Shown: positions 37,334 to 48,733 of the stretch, piece by piece | How the letters are laid out: each line of letters starts with the position of its first letter | How positions within the stretch are numbered: the first letter of the stretch is position 1 | Assembly: GCA_947683625.1 (NCBI GenBank) | Contig: CANTUR010000145.1 | Location: 1,257,501-1,321,500 of the forward strand | DNA from: Mallotus nudiflorus | Taxonomy: Eukaryota > Streptophyta > Magnoliopsida > Malpighiales > Euphorbiaceae | DNA: 64,000 nt | Reading direction: 5' to 3' | Notes under the pieces: model-generated | Database searches by the model: none | What the model saw: only the letters and a program-made list of their open reading frames with translations | What the model was told of the DNA's origin: nothing | Made by a program: the position numbers and the translations under genes

Positions 37334-39360
37334 TCAAGTGTCTAACTCAGTTCCCTCAAAGTCATCCCCTCCTCCAGTGCCGTCGTCGCCATCGTCATCA
37401 TCATCCTTGTTGTTCTTGAAGACCTCAACCTATGGCTCGAGGGTGGAAATCCTTACCTGGCTAGCCATGTCCTAGTCCTGCTCAAAATATCACAGGTTAG
37501 TAAGACACACAAGCATGCATACATATAGGTGTAGGAAAGGTTGTTACCCTCTACTATTAGGTGATGTCTAACATATAATCCTTCTAGGCCTTGATCATTT
37601 AATACATGTATAGGCCTTGTTTAGAGGAATCTGCATTATTAAGAGAATTAGAACTAATAAATGTGTTGCGAATGGTTCAGGAAATAGGTTAAGATAGGTC
37701 AAGAGCAAACTCACGTGAGTGGCATCTCCAAGAGTACACACCAAGGTGAGCTCCGTGTCTAAGGTTAGGAACTGACGAGATAGCTCGCCAACAGGAACCT
37801 AATAATGAGCCAGAGAATCAGGGGTGTGAATGAAACTATCAATGAAAAACTATAAGCTAGAGGTGGTAGGGGGTCTCATCTCCTTAGTTATGGCTGAAGT
37901 CCCCTCTCTGCTCAGATCCAGACAATGTCTCAAGGGTTCTTTCCCTCATACCTAAGGACTGTCCTAGGTGCAAGTCTAGCTGTAATAGCCTGAAAATGAA
38001 GGAGGGCTGTGTTAAGATGTCATAATTCAAAATGAAAAGGGAGGTGTCGAGCAATTACCTATGAAGTGGAGGTAACAGTCAAAGGGACTGTCTACAAGAG
38101 GTAGGTCCAGATGAACTCCATGTACCAATTCTTGATCTGAACAATATGCTCTATGGTTGGCTCTCTAGCAATTTCCTAGTCCAACTTGGCCCCCTTCAGG
38201 CTGTGGGTCCACAGCATGCTCCTTAGGGGAGACTTAGGCACGAGCCTCGCACCAACTCCCCGGCTCCAGTTCAGGATCCGCTCACCAAGATTCCAAGCTC
38301 AATAGCCCGATCCACAAAGGAGGACCCTCTTCTAAGCTAATAATCTAGAATGAGTCATCTCCATATTCCATCTGCCCTCAGGCCCCCATAAATCAGCCCA
38401 GATCTGTAAAGAAGATATCAACAGGAAAGTAAATGAAATTTTCAAAATTACTAACATGTAATATGGGATTTAAAGTATCGCATCCTATGTCAAGGAGTTT
38501 AGATGCTGCCAATGAATATGTACGCGAGCCAAATGCCTTTTCGAGACATGCCTACCTCCCCACCTACCGATGGCAGGAAAGTCATCCCCTACCCGTATCA
38601 TGCTAATTTGCAGCTCTAACTCCAAGGCCCACACCTATAAAAGAAAAGGGAATAGCATATGTCAGTTAGTAGATATTACAATGACTCAAAAAGAGAGAGG
38701 GGTAGAACATACTAGTATAGCATGCTAAAAGCCGTAAAATCTCTTAACCCCACGGAATACCTCATCCATGCTCTAGTAAAGGAAGGCCAAAGCATAACTC
38801 CCCCAATCAAATGAGGATGTCTTATCTAAGTCCCAAAGAGATAGCAGGAACATCATATCTATAGAGTTGGTAGTGTCAGCGAAAAGGTGGTACCGAGGAG
38901 ATAAACCAAAAAGGCATGCACCATATGGTCAATCTCGTGTGGGATGACCATCGCTGCAACTCTATCCTTGGTGTAAAAACCCTAAATTGACTTAAGCTTG
39001 AGGGTATGAGTCCCTTCATGTCCAAAACCATCCCTAGAAGGCGCTCAACATAGGCAACCTTCTCTAGAGTCAACTGGTGAAGGCTTGCATAAAAAGGGAT
39101 GGCATCTCCAGCACATGCAATCCTAGTAATAGTAACAAAGGAAATGGGATCTATGGTAAGCTCCCTATGTAAAGTATGTGTCATATCAAACTACCTCTCC
39201 ATCAATGCATGGAGCAGTTAATAGTCTGTCCAACCCTACTCATAGGGAAGTGAGAGGACAAAGTCCTCAAACCCCATGTCATGGATCCAATCCTTTTTAT
39301 CATTAGTCAAGTCATCATAGAAAGCCTGGGCTCCGTGGAAGTTTTCAGCACCCTTCAATG
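37334..39360 (-). pseudogene. Antisense plant-mobile-domain-like gene relic in element E
   Basis: On the minus strand, pieces typical of plant mobile domain (PMD) proteins occur in order. They are DWIHDMGFEDFVLSLP, PFYASLHQLTLEKVAYVERLLGM (39184-38990), LFADTTNSIDMMFLLSLWDLD..WGSYALAFLY (about 38880-38760), IRVGDDFPAIGRWGG, an IWADLWGPEGRWNME segment, and a DDDDDGDDG acidic tail ending at TGA 37334-37336. Between pieces lie good splice signals, for example donor GTATGTTC near 38715 and acceptor TTTTATAG near 38640, so the gene had introns. Stops and frameshifts, including TAG/TAA in place of Gln codons, break it. PMD proteins are transposon-derived and often found in plant mobile elements. 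Confidence 0.65.
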
Positions 39361-39490
39361 TTTGTGCATTATGCTGTAAAAGAAAAGGAAAAAGAATTAG
39401 GGAAGTTGAATAAAATATTATTCAATTTTGGTTATTTATTAGAAGTAAAAAGATTAAGGGGTCACAAACAGGCCGGCTCACCCTATCACA

Positions 39491-39653
39491 GAGGCATTAT
39501 GCCTCATAGAAGAGGTGATTGCCTCATCACAGAGGCAATCACCCCTGTACATGAGGCGATCACCTCATTTGGAGAGGCAATCCTCTACATGCTGGTACAA
39601 AGGCAATTGCCTTTCTTTATGAAGCGATCGCTTTATGAAGAGGTGATAGCCTC
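39491..39653. repeat. Cluster of 14-bp palindromes in element E 3' region
   Basis: About eight copies of GAGGYRATYRCCTC-type words are spaced 18-25 bp apart, including GAGGCGATCACCTC (39553), GAGGTGATTGCCTC (39512) and GAAGCGATCGCTTT (39621). The same words occur in both LTRs and at 36969-37053 (GAGGTGATCACCTC at 37010 is a perfect palindrome). Confidence 0.75.
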
Positions 39654-39905
39654 TATGCATCAAGGGATAACAACTGATTTCTTAATTTTTTCAGCTAAAA
39701 TCACAAATTCATGATTAATCAACCTAGTTTTTAGTTATAAATGATAAATGGATACAAATGCAGTCTAACCCAATGTAATTTGCAGGAAAATAAGAAGAAT
39801 TTGGGAATTGACCTCTCTAGACGTTGATGAATAAATATCGCTTCTCAGGTCTGCTAGAAGAGAAATAAAATGTCCTTTTGTCAATTCAAGGCCACAACAG
39901 GGGGC

Positions 39906-39914
39906 ATTTATAGA
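39906..39914 (-). promoter_or_regulatory. Possible TATA box for the antisense gene
   Basis: CTATAAATG on the minus strand lies about 550 bp upstream of the first recognised PMD-like sequence. A long pyrimidine-rich stretch (39985-40060, read on the minus strand) is upstream of it. This is position-based inference only. Confidence 0.25.
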
Positions 39915-40244
39915 TTGAGAGATTTGGTCCCATTTTAGTGTAGGTGGTGTTCTCTCATCATCCATTTTTGAAAAGATATATGCATGGGAAAGAAAAGGAA
40001 AGGAAGAGAAGTAAAGAAAAGAAAAGAGAAAAAGAGAAGAAAAGGAAAAGGGGATACTTTTATAGTAGGAAGGTTAGGTTAAAAAATTGAAAATGATGAT
40101 AATGGAAAAAATGATGAGTAAATAATGACAGTAATGACAGAAAAAGATTTTTCTCAAATACGTCCCGATTATTGAGGTTGTTGGATGAAAGTACTTTAGT
40201 CAAGTAATTATTTAAGATTGAACAATGTATTAAGTTGGAGAATC

Positions 40245-40515
40245 CATAGATTATAAGGGTTATTCAGGCTGTATCCCCAAAGCTCATAGTTGAAAAGGGT
40301 TGTTCAAGTTGTATCCTTGAAGCTCATAGTTGAGAGGGTTGTTCAGGTTGTATCTCGAAGCTTATAGTTAAAAAGGGGTGTTTGGGTTATATCCTCGAAG
40401 CTCGAAGTCAAAAAGGGTTATTCAAGTTATATCCCCAAAGCTCGAAGTTGAGAGGGTTATATCCCCAAAGCTCAAAATTAAGAAGGACTATTAAACTTGT
40501 ATCCCCAAAGTCTGT
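40245..40515 (+). repeat. Tandem array 1 (about 50-bp unit) in element E
   Basis: Around five to six degenerate units share the core AAGGGTTRTTCARGTTRTATCC followed by CGAAGCTCATAGTT. It lies just before the second array and the 3' LTR. Tandem arrays in this position are known from Tat/Ogre elements. Confidence 0.75.
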
Positions 40516-40990
40516 GTTTCAAAAAAATGACAATTGGGCCAGGAAAACCTAAGAGTCTTTGTCTCAATTGAGTGACGATTAAGCCAGGTAAACTTGAGAG
40601 TCTTTATTTCGATTGAGTGACGATCGAGCAAGGAAAACCTGAGATTCTTTATCTTAGTTGAGTGACGATTGGGCCAGAAAAACCCGAGAGACTTTGTTTC
40701 AGTTGAGTGACAATCGGGCCAGAAAAACTCAAGAGTCTTTATTTCAGTTAAGTGACAATCGGGCTATGAAAACCTAAGAGTCTATTTTTCAATTGAGTGA
40801 TGATCAAGCTAAGAAAACCTAAGAATCACATTTCAATTGAGTGACGATTAGGCCAGGAAAACCCAAGAGTATGTGTTTTGGTTATATAATTGAATCAAGC
40901 CAGGAAAACCCAAGGATTATCATTATTAAAAAAATTATCAAGTATTAATAAGTGGCTAATTAGGCTAGGAAAACCTAAAGATCACAGTCA
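40516..40990 (+). repeat. Tandem array 2 (about 58-60-bp unit) in element E
   Basis: Around eight degenerate units share GAGTGACGATYGGGCCAGGA followed by AAACCYRAGAGTCTTTRTTTC. The last units near 40870-40990 decay. Direct neighbour of array 1; the unit sequence is unrelated. Confidence 0.78.
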
Positions 40991-41119
40991 TGTTTTCAGA
41001 GTGAAGAATCCACCTCCCAAGTAAAGCTCAAGAGTTAGGTATGTTGTTTATGGTTTTCTTATGTTATGCATGTGATTTTTTAAAAAATTGCCATTGCATG
41101 CAGTTGGTTTTTCAAAAAA

Positions 41120-41132
41120 TTAAAGGGCAAAC
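41120..41132 (+). other. Degenerate polypurine tract of element E
   Basis: TTAAAGGGCAAAC directly precedes the 3' LTR start, the expected place for the plus-strand primer. It is short and interrupted by a C, consistent with an old copy. Confidence 0.5.
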
Positions 41133-42722
41133 TATAGACACCTGGTTCGATCGGCCCATGATAGGGGTGAACAATAGATGCTCGGTTTAGCTGGCTCACA
41201 ATAAAACCCGATGATGAGAAATATAAGACTTAAATGCAAGAAAGAAATCCTAAAATCTTCTCAAAAATGAGCCCGAGGGTTAGAATCTTATAAACAAGCC
41301 CAAAACCCTTTAAAAATAAGTCCAAATTGCCTCGGCCCGTTAGGCCTAACGCAGGGCAGGCCTAAGAGGCAAAAACCTCTACAAAGAGGCAATCACCTCT
41401 CTAGTAGCTGTTGAAGAGGCAATTGCCTTATCGTAGAGGCGCCGCCTCTACAATAGCCACTTGCCTCTGCTTAAATACAGAGGTGATCATGACAGCTAAC
41501 TAGGTGGGCCCATTTACCTCTGCAACTTAGCCTCAAGTCTGAAAAATGACATTAGGAAAAAAGAGGGGCTAGGAAAGGCAATAATGGTGGTAGAGGTATG
41601 GGCTAAGGGAAGTGAATAAAAGAGAAAGAAAAGAGAGAGAAAAATGATCTTTTGGGGGGAGGGACTAAAAAAACTTAGAAAAAATTGTAGAGGGAGAGCT
41701 CTAAGAGGAAAAGGAAAAAAATGAGAGAGGAAGAACACTTTAAAAAAGGAAGAACCAAAAGGTTGATTAGCTTAGAGAAAGGAAAAGGAAGAAACTTGCA
41801 TTCAAGGAAGAGGATATATACCTCTAATCATTTCTAAGGGCCAATTGAAAGCTCACTTTTCAGTAAACTTCTTACCTCTTTAAGTTTGCATGATCCATTT
41901 CTCACTTGTTTACATGTAATTTTCTTTATTTACTAGCTTTTATATTCTTTCCCTTGTATTTATCATTCATAATACGCATTTCTTCTTACATGATTCACTG
42001 AGACTTAGGTGAGGTTGTATGTCTAGATTAATAGTTATAATAGATTTACTTGAATTAAAAGATTTGCCATTTTGAGAGTTGTCTGAGATTACTCATCAGG
42101 AAATCGCCTCTCTAAAGGCAATCGCCACTATGATAGGTCTCATATGACCTTGCCTCACAAACTTTTAAGGTATAAAAAGCTTCTATATATGCATAAATCT
42201 TAGCATGTTCAAATCTATTTTGTATGAGTGCCCTATTATATTGTCAAATTAAAGTTTAGAACTTATATCTCATGGTCTCGATTTCCTCGTTTTCATTTAA
42301 TTCATTTACTAATCTCATGGATTCTTATGCATGATCTTTACGTGTTTTGAAGAACTAACATTTTGTCTGTTGTAGGGATCCATTGATGATTAGAGATCAT
42401 CAATTGTTCATCCTATTAATTAGTTCTTGAGAGGTTTTGTTAATTTGAATAGTTTATTTTTTGTTTATTTTTGTTGTATTTCCTGTTTATTACACCATTA
42501 TTTAATAAGGCGTTGTAATCCTTAATCTCTCTCCCCCTTTGATTTGGAATGTATAGTTGTAATTTATATTTTTTTTGTTTATCTATAGTGAATGTTGGGA
42601 CCTAAAAACATAAAATTTGATTATTGTGCAAACTCAGGATTAATTGTAAAATGTTACGATCGATTGAAGAAAATCATAATTCGCTTGATAATGAAGAAAC
42701 CATTGAATAATTAAGGGTAATA

Positions 42723-45700
42723 TGTAATATCCCGTGTTTTTAAAAAATATTTTTACACTGTACCAGGATATACAGTGTCAATAATTTTTATGCATTATGT
42801 GATATTTTTACGAGTTAATATGTATTTAAAACCTATTTTAATTACAGTGTATTATTTTCAATGTTTTACGTAAAATTTTCCCGGGACTTTCATTTTCGGG
42901 GAAATTTCCACGTAAACAATGTATTATTAATTATTTTAAATGTATTTACGGGTTTGCATGAGCTCATACATATTTTTAAATTATTAAATAAAGCCTGTGT
43001 GTGTATATTTATTTAATTAGGGTTTATTATTACCCTAATATTTTATTATTTATTTATTATTATTTGATTATTTTATTTATTATTAAATTATTAAAATTTA
43101 TTATTTTTTTTCTTTTTTTCTTTTTTTTTCTTTTTCTTTTCCTTTTTCTTTCTTTTTCTTTTTCTTTTTCTTTCCTTTTTCTTTCTTTTTCTTTTTCTTC
43201 TTCTTCTTCTTCTTCTTCCCGCGGGCGCCGACCACCACATTTCCCACCGCCGTTTCTCCCTCCTCCGGCCACCGTTTTCGACACCGCCGGTCTCTATCTT
43301 CTCCTTGAGCTCCGGTGAGTGTTATTCTAGCTTTGGTTTGAGCTAAAATGGTCTAGAATTGCTTAGGTTTTGATTGGAAGTTTTCGGCCTCTTTTGGTTT
43401 TTGATTTTTTTGAGCTTCGATTTGGATGATTCATGGAAACTTCCTTCACAAATATTGTTCCTAGTAGTTTAATCTACATGTGTGAATTTTTACAGAATTT
43501 TTGGAGGTTTTTTGGATTTTTGGGTATTTTTGAATATTTTAATATTATTTTCTAATTTTCGGAAATTAATTATTTAAATTATGAAATTGGAGTTTATGGT
43601 TGAATTAGGTGTTGAAATGAATTATAGAAATTTATTTGAAATTTTTATGAATTTCTAAGTATTTATTTTTAATTATTGAAGTTTATGTGATTTTGTAAAT
43701 TTAAGTTAATTGTGTTTTAAATTGAATTTAATTGGTTAATTGAGTTTAATTATTAATATTATTGATAAATATGTTGAGAAAATTAATTTTGGATAATTGT
43801 ATGTTTTTTGGTGAATTTTTGAAGTAATTTAGGTATATATATATATATAGGGGTATTTTGGTAATTTTACCCTAAATTGTCTAAAAATGTAATTTAATTG
43901 GTTTTAATATTTATTTAAGGTATAAAAATGATTTCTACAAAATATCTAGTATTTTTAACTAATTAAAACTATTTTCCGGGAATTATTTTCAATTATATAT
44001 ATAATATACGGTTTTTCTAATAAAATGAGTTTTAATCGGTTTTTACAGTGTTTCAAGGTTAATTATGTAATTTCTACCTATAAAATGTATTTTTATGATT
44101 TAAGGATATTTTTGGTATATTTGAATATATATTCTGTGTTTGTGGACCCCGGTCGACAGATTGTAATCTGGAGTCCGACCGAGGGGTTGTGATTGATTGT
44201 GGTGTTTATTTTTGAAGTGTATTTTCTGTGCAGGGTCGGCTCTACTCTTTTGAGTAGAGAGATGTCCGTTTTACAGGGGAGGTTCTGCCGGATTTTCGGT
44301 AGAATTCTCGTAAAACGTGATATCCAGTCGAACCCTAATTTCCGATTGTGTTGAATACTCTAGATTTAATTCTAGGATTTCTATTAGGGTTATTCTGATG
44401 TCGATTAATTATTTCTTATTTAGTTGCGCCGAGACCGAGGGTTAGTGGACCAGGCCCGTCGGACCCGTCTCGTGGAGCGCATTAGGTGAGTTACTATATT
44501 ATATATATATGCTTAGGATGCATGATTTAGAAAATGCATGTTTTATTTTGACTGAATATGCATAAATAATGTGATTTATATTCAAGTATATTTTTGGTAT
44601 ATTTTTGGTATATAATAAATTATATACATGTTTTATTAATAAAATATATTTAAAATGTTTTTAAATATATTTTTAGTTTAATTCATGATTTGATTGGATT
44701 TATTTGACATATATATACTCAAAATATATCTGGTTTATGTTTGGTATATTTTCGGTATATATATGGTTTATATTGTTGATTTATTTAAATCCATGCATCA
44801 TTTATTTTTGTGAATGAATGATTTATATTATTAATGAAGGATATCAATAGAACGTGCTACCTAGTGGGCAGCACTAGGACCGAGTACGTACCGGTACGCC
44901 TATAGTATTTAGGCTATAATACTAACTTATTTGTGGATATTGATTTGATTATGATTATTGATATGTGTGAGATGTGGTTTGGGTGTGATTGCTGGAGCTC
45001 GGTTGACCAAGTGTCTCGGGGCCAATCACACTGGCAGTCAGACTGCTAGAGCTCGGTTGACTTAGTGTCTCGGGGCCAGTCTACTGTCCATATGGATTAA
45101 GTGGATATATTTGGAATTAGTGAGCCTGTATGGCTAGAGTGTTGTTTAACACTATTTTTCTGAGGTTGCGATATTCTAGGGTTCTATGTGATCCTTCATA
45201 AAAGTTGATTTTCAAACAAATATATAAAATGATTTTTCTGCATCTGTATGAACTTGCCTGTATATATACATATTACTCATATACTATTGACTGTATGCAT
45301 TATCACTTAGAGTGTATGTATATATATTATAGTAATTCACTCAGTGAGGTCTGACTCCCCTCCATTGACTATTTTTCAGGAGAGTCAACTTCCTCAGACC
45401 TTAGTAGCAGGTCGATACGCCGGATTTCTTCCGCCCCGGCTTCTTTATGTAAATTATATACTTGAGTCTTATTTATTTAATCTAGACACTGCAGTAGTTG
45501 TAAATTAAAGTATTGGATTTTATGTATTTGTTTTAAAGAGATGTATTATAGTAAAACTGGATTTGTATAAAGATTATACATTTATGAGATTATATATGTG
45601 ATGTGATGAGTTTTGAATTGAATCCAGTTGAGATGGATGATATTGTAATATTTATGATTTTTATTTTCCGCTGCATATTATATTTTTATGGTTATTATTG

Positions 45701-45796
45701 CATATTTATTTTATTTTTAGGCTTGCTACGGGTTCCGGATTCGAAAGAATTCCCGTTCCCTAGCGCCGGTCATGGCCCCTGTTTTGGGTCGTGACA
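42723..45796 (+). mobile_element. Solo LTR F (chromovirus) inside the 3' LTR of element E
   Basis: A single 3,074-bp LTR with TGTAATATCCCG..GTCGTGACA ends has a TAATA duplication at 42718-42722 and 45797-45801. The matching stretch of E's 5' LTR is uninterrupted, which shows the empty site. It carries a private C/T-rich run at 43105-43220. The twin stem-loops are at 44983-45091. Confidence 0.95.
43105..43220 (+). repeat. Polypyrimidine (TTTTTC)n-like tract
   Basis: About 115 bp of T and C only lie inside solo LTR F. The two open frames over it, one on each strand, are low-complexity artefacts. Confidence 0.85.
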
Positions 45797-46069
45797 TAAT
45801 AAATTACAAAACGTAAACGGAAGCCAACCGCAAGGTTGAGGGGGCATTCAAACGCCCACCCAGTTTCTGAACCCGTTCTTTAATGACGACTTCTGGGAAC
45901 CTTCGTGGAATCCAGTTGTCGTATAAGTGTGTCTTGACTTTCATCCGGGTGGTGACTCCTTTTCTAATTAGGCTTTAAGACCTATGTTGTATTTCCTAGT
46001 GAGCCTTGAGCCCATACAGTGCCATGGTCATCAAACACTTGGGCGCACGCTAAACCCCGCTACTATAAT

Positions 46070-46262
46070 AATATTATTTACCTCATCAATTTTAAATAAT
46101 ATTGATAAGATTATATATTCATAATAACAATAATTATTATTATTATTAAATTATTAAATATAATAATATATTTTAAATTAAAAAATGACCCTTTTTTATA
46201 ATATAATTACTTACTTTAATTAAAACAACATGATTTTAGGCAAAATTATATCATTTTAATTA
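46070..46262. other. AT-rich flank, similar to 46700-46790 and 25790-25900
   Basis: No gene is seen. The words CTCATCAATTTTAAATAATA and GATAAGATTATAT recur at 46711-46755, so this AT-rich sequence is itself duplicated. Confidence 0.5.
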
Positions 46263-46270
46263 TCTATAAT

Positions 46271-46644
46271 TAGAGGTGTGCAAAAATCAAAATCAGACCG
46301 AATAATCAAACCGAACCAAATTCGATTTGATTTGAGTTTTTGAATATTTTAAAATTTCTCTTAAAACCAAGATAATTGCATGAAAATCAAATAATATATA
46401 TATATATATGTACTTTTTTTTCATGTGTAGTTTGATGGTAAGTATGTTGCCAAACTTAAAATATATCCTTGGTTCGAATTCTCAACACTACACCTTTTTT
46501 CTTTTTATTTTGTTAACAAAATTTTATTAAAATTCGATTTACCTATAACTACCAGCTAATCTCTAATCCTTTATATTTACGGTTTCAACTTCCATTTTCA
46601 TTTTTGGTGAAAATTCGGTTTATTTAACCAAATGCTCACCTCTA
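46271..46644. mobile_element. hAT-like MITE 2 (374 bp)
   Basis: The ends are TAGAGGTGTGCAAA and its near-complement TGCTCACCTCTA. They are flanked by a perfect 8-bp duplication, TCTATAAT, at 46263-46270 and 46645-46652. The interior has AACCGAACCAAATTCG-type words common in non-autonomous hAT elements. A possible tRNA-derived SINE piece lies within it (46425-46510). Confidence 0.8.
46425..46510 (+). repeat. Possible tRNA-derived SINE fragment
   Basis: TAGTTTGATGGTAAG resembles a pol III A box and, 33 bp further on, TGGTTCGAATTC resembles a B box. T-rich sequence follows. It is short and weak, and could be chance. Confidence 0.3.
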
Positions 46645-46652
46645 TCTATAAT

Positions 46653-46825
46653 ATACGTTTATTTATAATATGACCATATATTAATATACAATAAAATTAG
46701 TAATTATAATATTATCTAACTCATTAATTTTAAATAATATCAATAAGATTATATTACTTTCTAAAAATAATAATTAATAAATTAGATTACTTTATAAATA
46801 TAATAATTAATAAGTGATCAAATAT

Positions 46826-46859
<34 letters not shown>

Positions 46860-47339
46860 TTTAATTAATGTACTATACAATTTAAAATCATATAATGTTA
46901 ATAAATTATAATATTTATTTTATTATTTTTATATTTTTAATTTTTCAAGCAAATTATATAGGTACACTTTAATATTACACGTCCAATCTTTGAAAGAAAG
47001 AGGAAAATAAAAAGATTAAAAATAGAGTTATCTTTTTGCATTTGGGAGATGGCATTAAATAGAGATTAATTAAAAAATATACTACATTTAGTCTTTCAAA
47101 ACTTTTATAAGAAAATGATGTTAGATTATTAATGTTTTTTCCTTCTTTATCTTTTGCAAGTAAAATATTCTTCCTTTTAATATGAAGGTCGTATAAGTCT
47201 ATTTACTATTATTGACTTTTTTCTCTTCCAAAAAATTTGGATAGATTATATCCGGATAGCATTGCTCATAAAATAAAAGAATAAGTATAAAAAAATATTT
47301 TATGATTAGATAAATTTTCACTTAAACGTTTCGTGACAT
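46653..47339. other. AT-rich spacer with (ATA)n, no gene seen
   Basis: It contains (AAT)n at about 46828-46857. No coding sequence or RNA gene is recognised. Confidence 0.5.
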
Positions 47340-47342
47340 TTA

Positions 47343-47805
47343 CATTATGTTTGGAATTGGAGGAAAAAGGTGAGGATAGAAAATGGATGAGGAAAATTAT
47401 GGAAGAAAATCATTTTATTTTGTTTGAAATGGAAGGAAAAATTTAGGGAGAAAAGAAAGTTAGCTTTATTTTTCTCCCTATATTGTTTCTCCAAATTGGA
47501 AGGAAAATATGGAAAAAAGATAAGAAAATTTTATTATTCATTTTTATTTTACAATTTTACCCTTATTGTACAATTTATCTTTTCATTCATTATTTTAATA
47601 CATGGGCATAATAATAAATATATCATATACTTATTTTCTTTTTTAAAATGTTTTATCTTCTCAATAAAAAAAAATTTCGTAATTTTCCTTTTTCCCTATA
47701 TTATTTTCCTTCAAATCTAAATACAAAAGAGGAAAATAAGGGAAGGAAAATAACATTTTCCTCCCAATTTTCTTTTCTCTTTTTCCTTCCATTCCAAACA
47801 TAATG
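47343..47805. mobile_element. Tourist-like MITE (463 bp)
   Basis: The terminal inverted repeats are CATTATGTTTGGAATTGGA and, at the right end, TCCATTCCAAACATAATG. They are flanked by TTA on both sides (47340-47342 and 47806-47808). A 3-bp TTA duplication is typical of PIF/Harbinger-derived Tourist MITEs. The 98-codon frame inside is low-complexity and not a gene. Confidence 0.78.
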
Positions 47806-47808
47806 TTA

Positions 47809-48733
47809 GATGTACATGATTTCATTTTCTATCACATTAACACTGTATCAATCAATATCATAGTTTTTTTGTAATAAAATTTTAAGATAATACTCCTTTT
47901 TAATAATATAAATATTTTATAGGTGATTTACTATTAATAATACTTTTAAAAATATTACAAATTAATTTTAAAAATCATTTCTTTTTATTCTTATTAAAAT
48001 TAAACATATATCTTACTTTTATTTAATCTGAATTTACCTTAGTTTAATGCTATAATACTTAATAAATAATTTTACTATTAAAAATTCATCTTATTTTAAC
48101 ATTATATCAAATATTTTTAACAACATTAATGAATATGATACTAGAATACAAGTAAAATAAAACCACATACTCTTAAATGTTACGAAAAATATCATAATCT
48201 TTTAAGTAAAAAAACACCTAACTACAGAGTACTTTTTCTTACTTATCCCAAACACACCCCTATTTATCCCACGTGGACCGCTAATAATTTTCATAAACAT
48301 GCTAGTTAGCAAGTTATTAGTTCAAGGAGGAAGTTAACAGTACTCCACCATCCAGACATGTTATAATACTTCTTTCAAATTCAAGTTTCTACTTAACATC
48401 TGCCCAACTGAAATAAAAGCTTCAACTTGCTTTGATGGGTGCAGTGTTCAAACCCCACGGCCTCTCCCCTCCCCAAGTCAAAAAAAAAACGAAAACAAAA
48501 GAAAGTTACTCCCTACACTTAGCTTCTCTGATCACAGATTGCAAAAGAGACTAACTACGTACAACCACCAACACTATCTAATCTAAGCACTTGTGGTGCA
48601 GAAAGAAATGAAAATGACTACTAGGCTAGCTATATATACAGGGTTGGTGAATTAAATTACAACCAAAATTGATGACAAAAATTCCTTTCAGGGCAATAGA
48701 TAAGATGCACCGAGGATGCTCACATTTCTTAGC
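47809..48733. other. AT-rich region downstream of DDB2
   Basis: This should include the DDB2 3' UTR at its right edge. A short tract at 48428-48490 (TTTGATGGG..GTTCAAACCCC then A-run) looks like the 3' half of a tRNA-derived SINE, weakly. Confidence 0.4.

Larger units (their letters stand above)
26405..46064 (+). mobile_element. Element E: degenerate Tat/Ogre-type Ty3/gypsy retrotransposon
   Basis: The two LTRs (26405-28289; 41133-46064 with solo LTR F inside) enclose 12.8 kb. Removing F leaves about 16.6 kb, a size typical of the Tat/Ogre lineage. The primer site TGGTGACTCC..., order gag-protease-RT-RNase H-second RNase H-integrase, a long 3' region with antisense genes, and tandem repeats before the 3' LTR all fit that lineage. 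A possible target duplication ATAAT lies at 26400-26404 and 46065-46069, weak because the flanks are AT-rich. Coding parts are full of stops and frameshifts, so the insertion is old. Confidence 0.85.
41133..46064 (+). repeat. 3' LTR of element E, split by solo LTR F
   Basis: Pieces 41133-42722 and 45802-46064 match the 5' LTR. Its first bases are TATAGACACC, with TA for the expected TG. Similarity between the two LTRs is clearly lower than for element B, so E is older. The LTR ends near CCCCGCTACT (46064). Confidence 0.87.

Noticed and set aside
26640..39653. Spaced palindromes considered as a CRISPR-like array
   Set aside because: Repeats are short, degenerate and irregularly spaced with no cas genes, in a eukaryotic retroelement.
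43060..43318. Open frames on both strands over a T/C-rich tract (Phe/Leu/Ser-rich or Lys/Glu-rich proteins)
   Set aside because: Pure low-complexity polypyrimidine inside a solo LTR; no protein family.
47424..47720. 98-codon frame at 47.4 kb
   Set aside because: Inside a Tourist-like MITE; Phe/Lys-rich low complexity.
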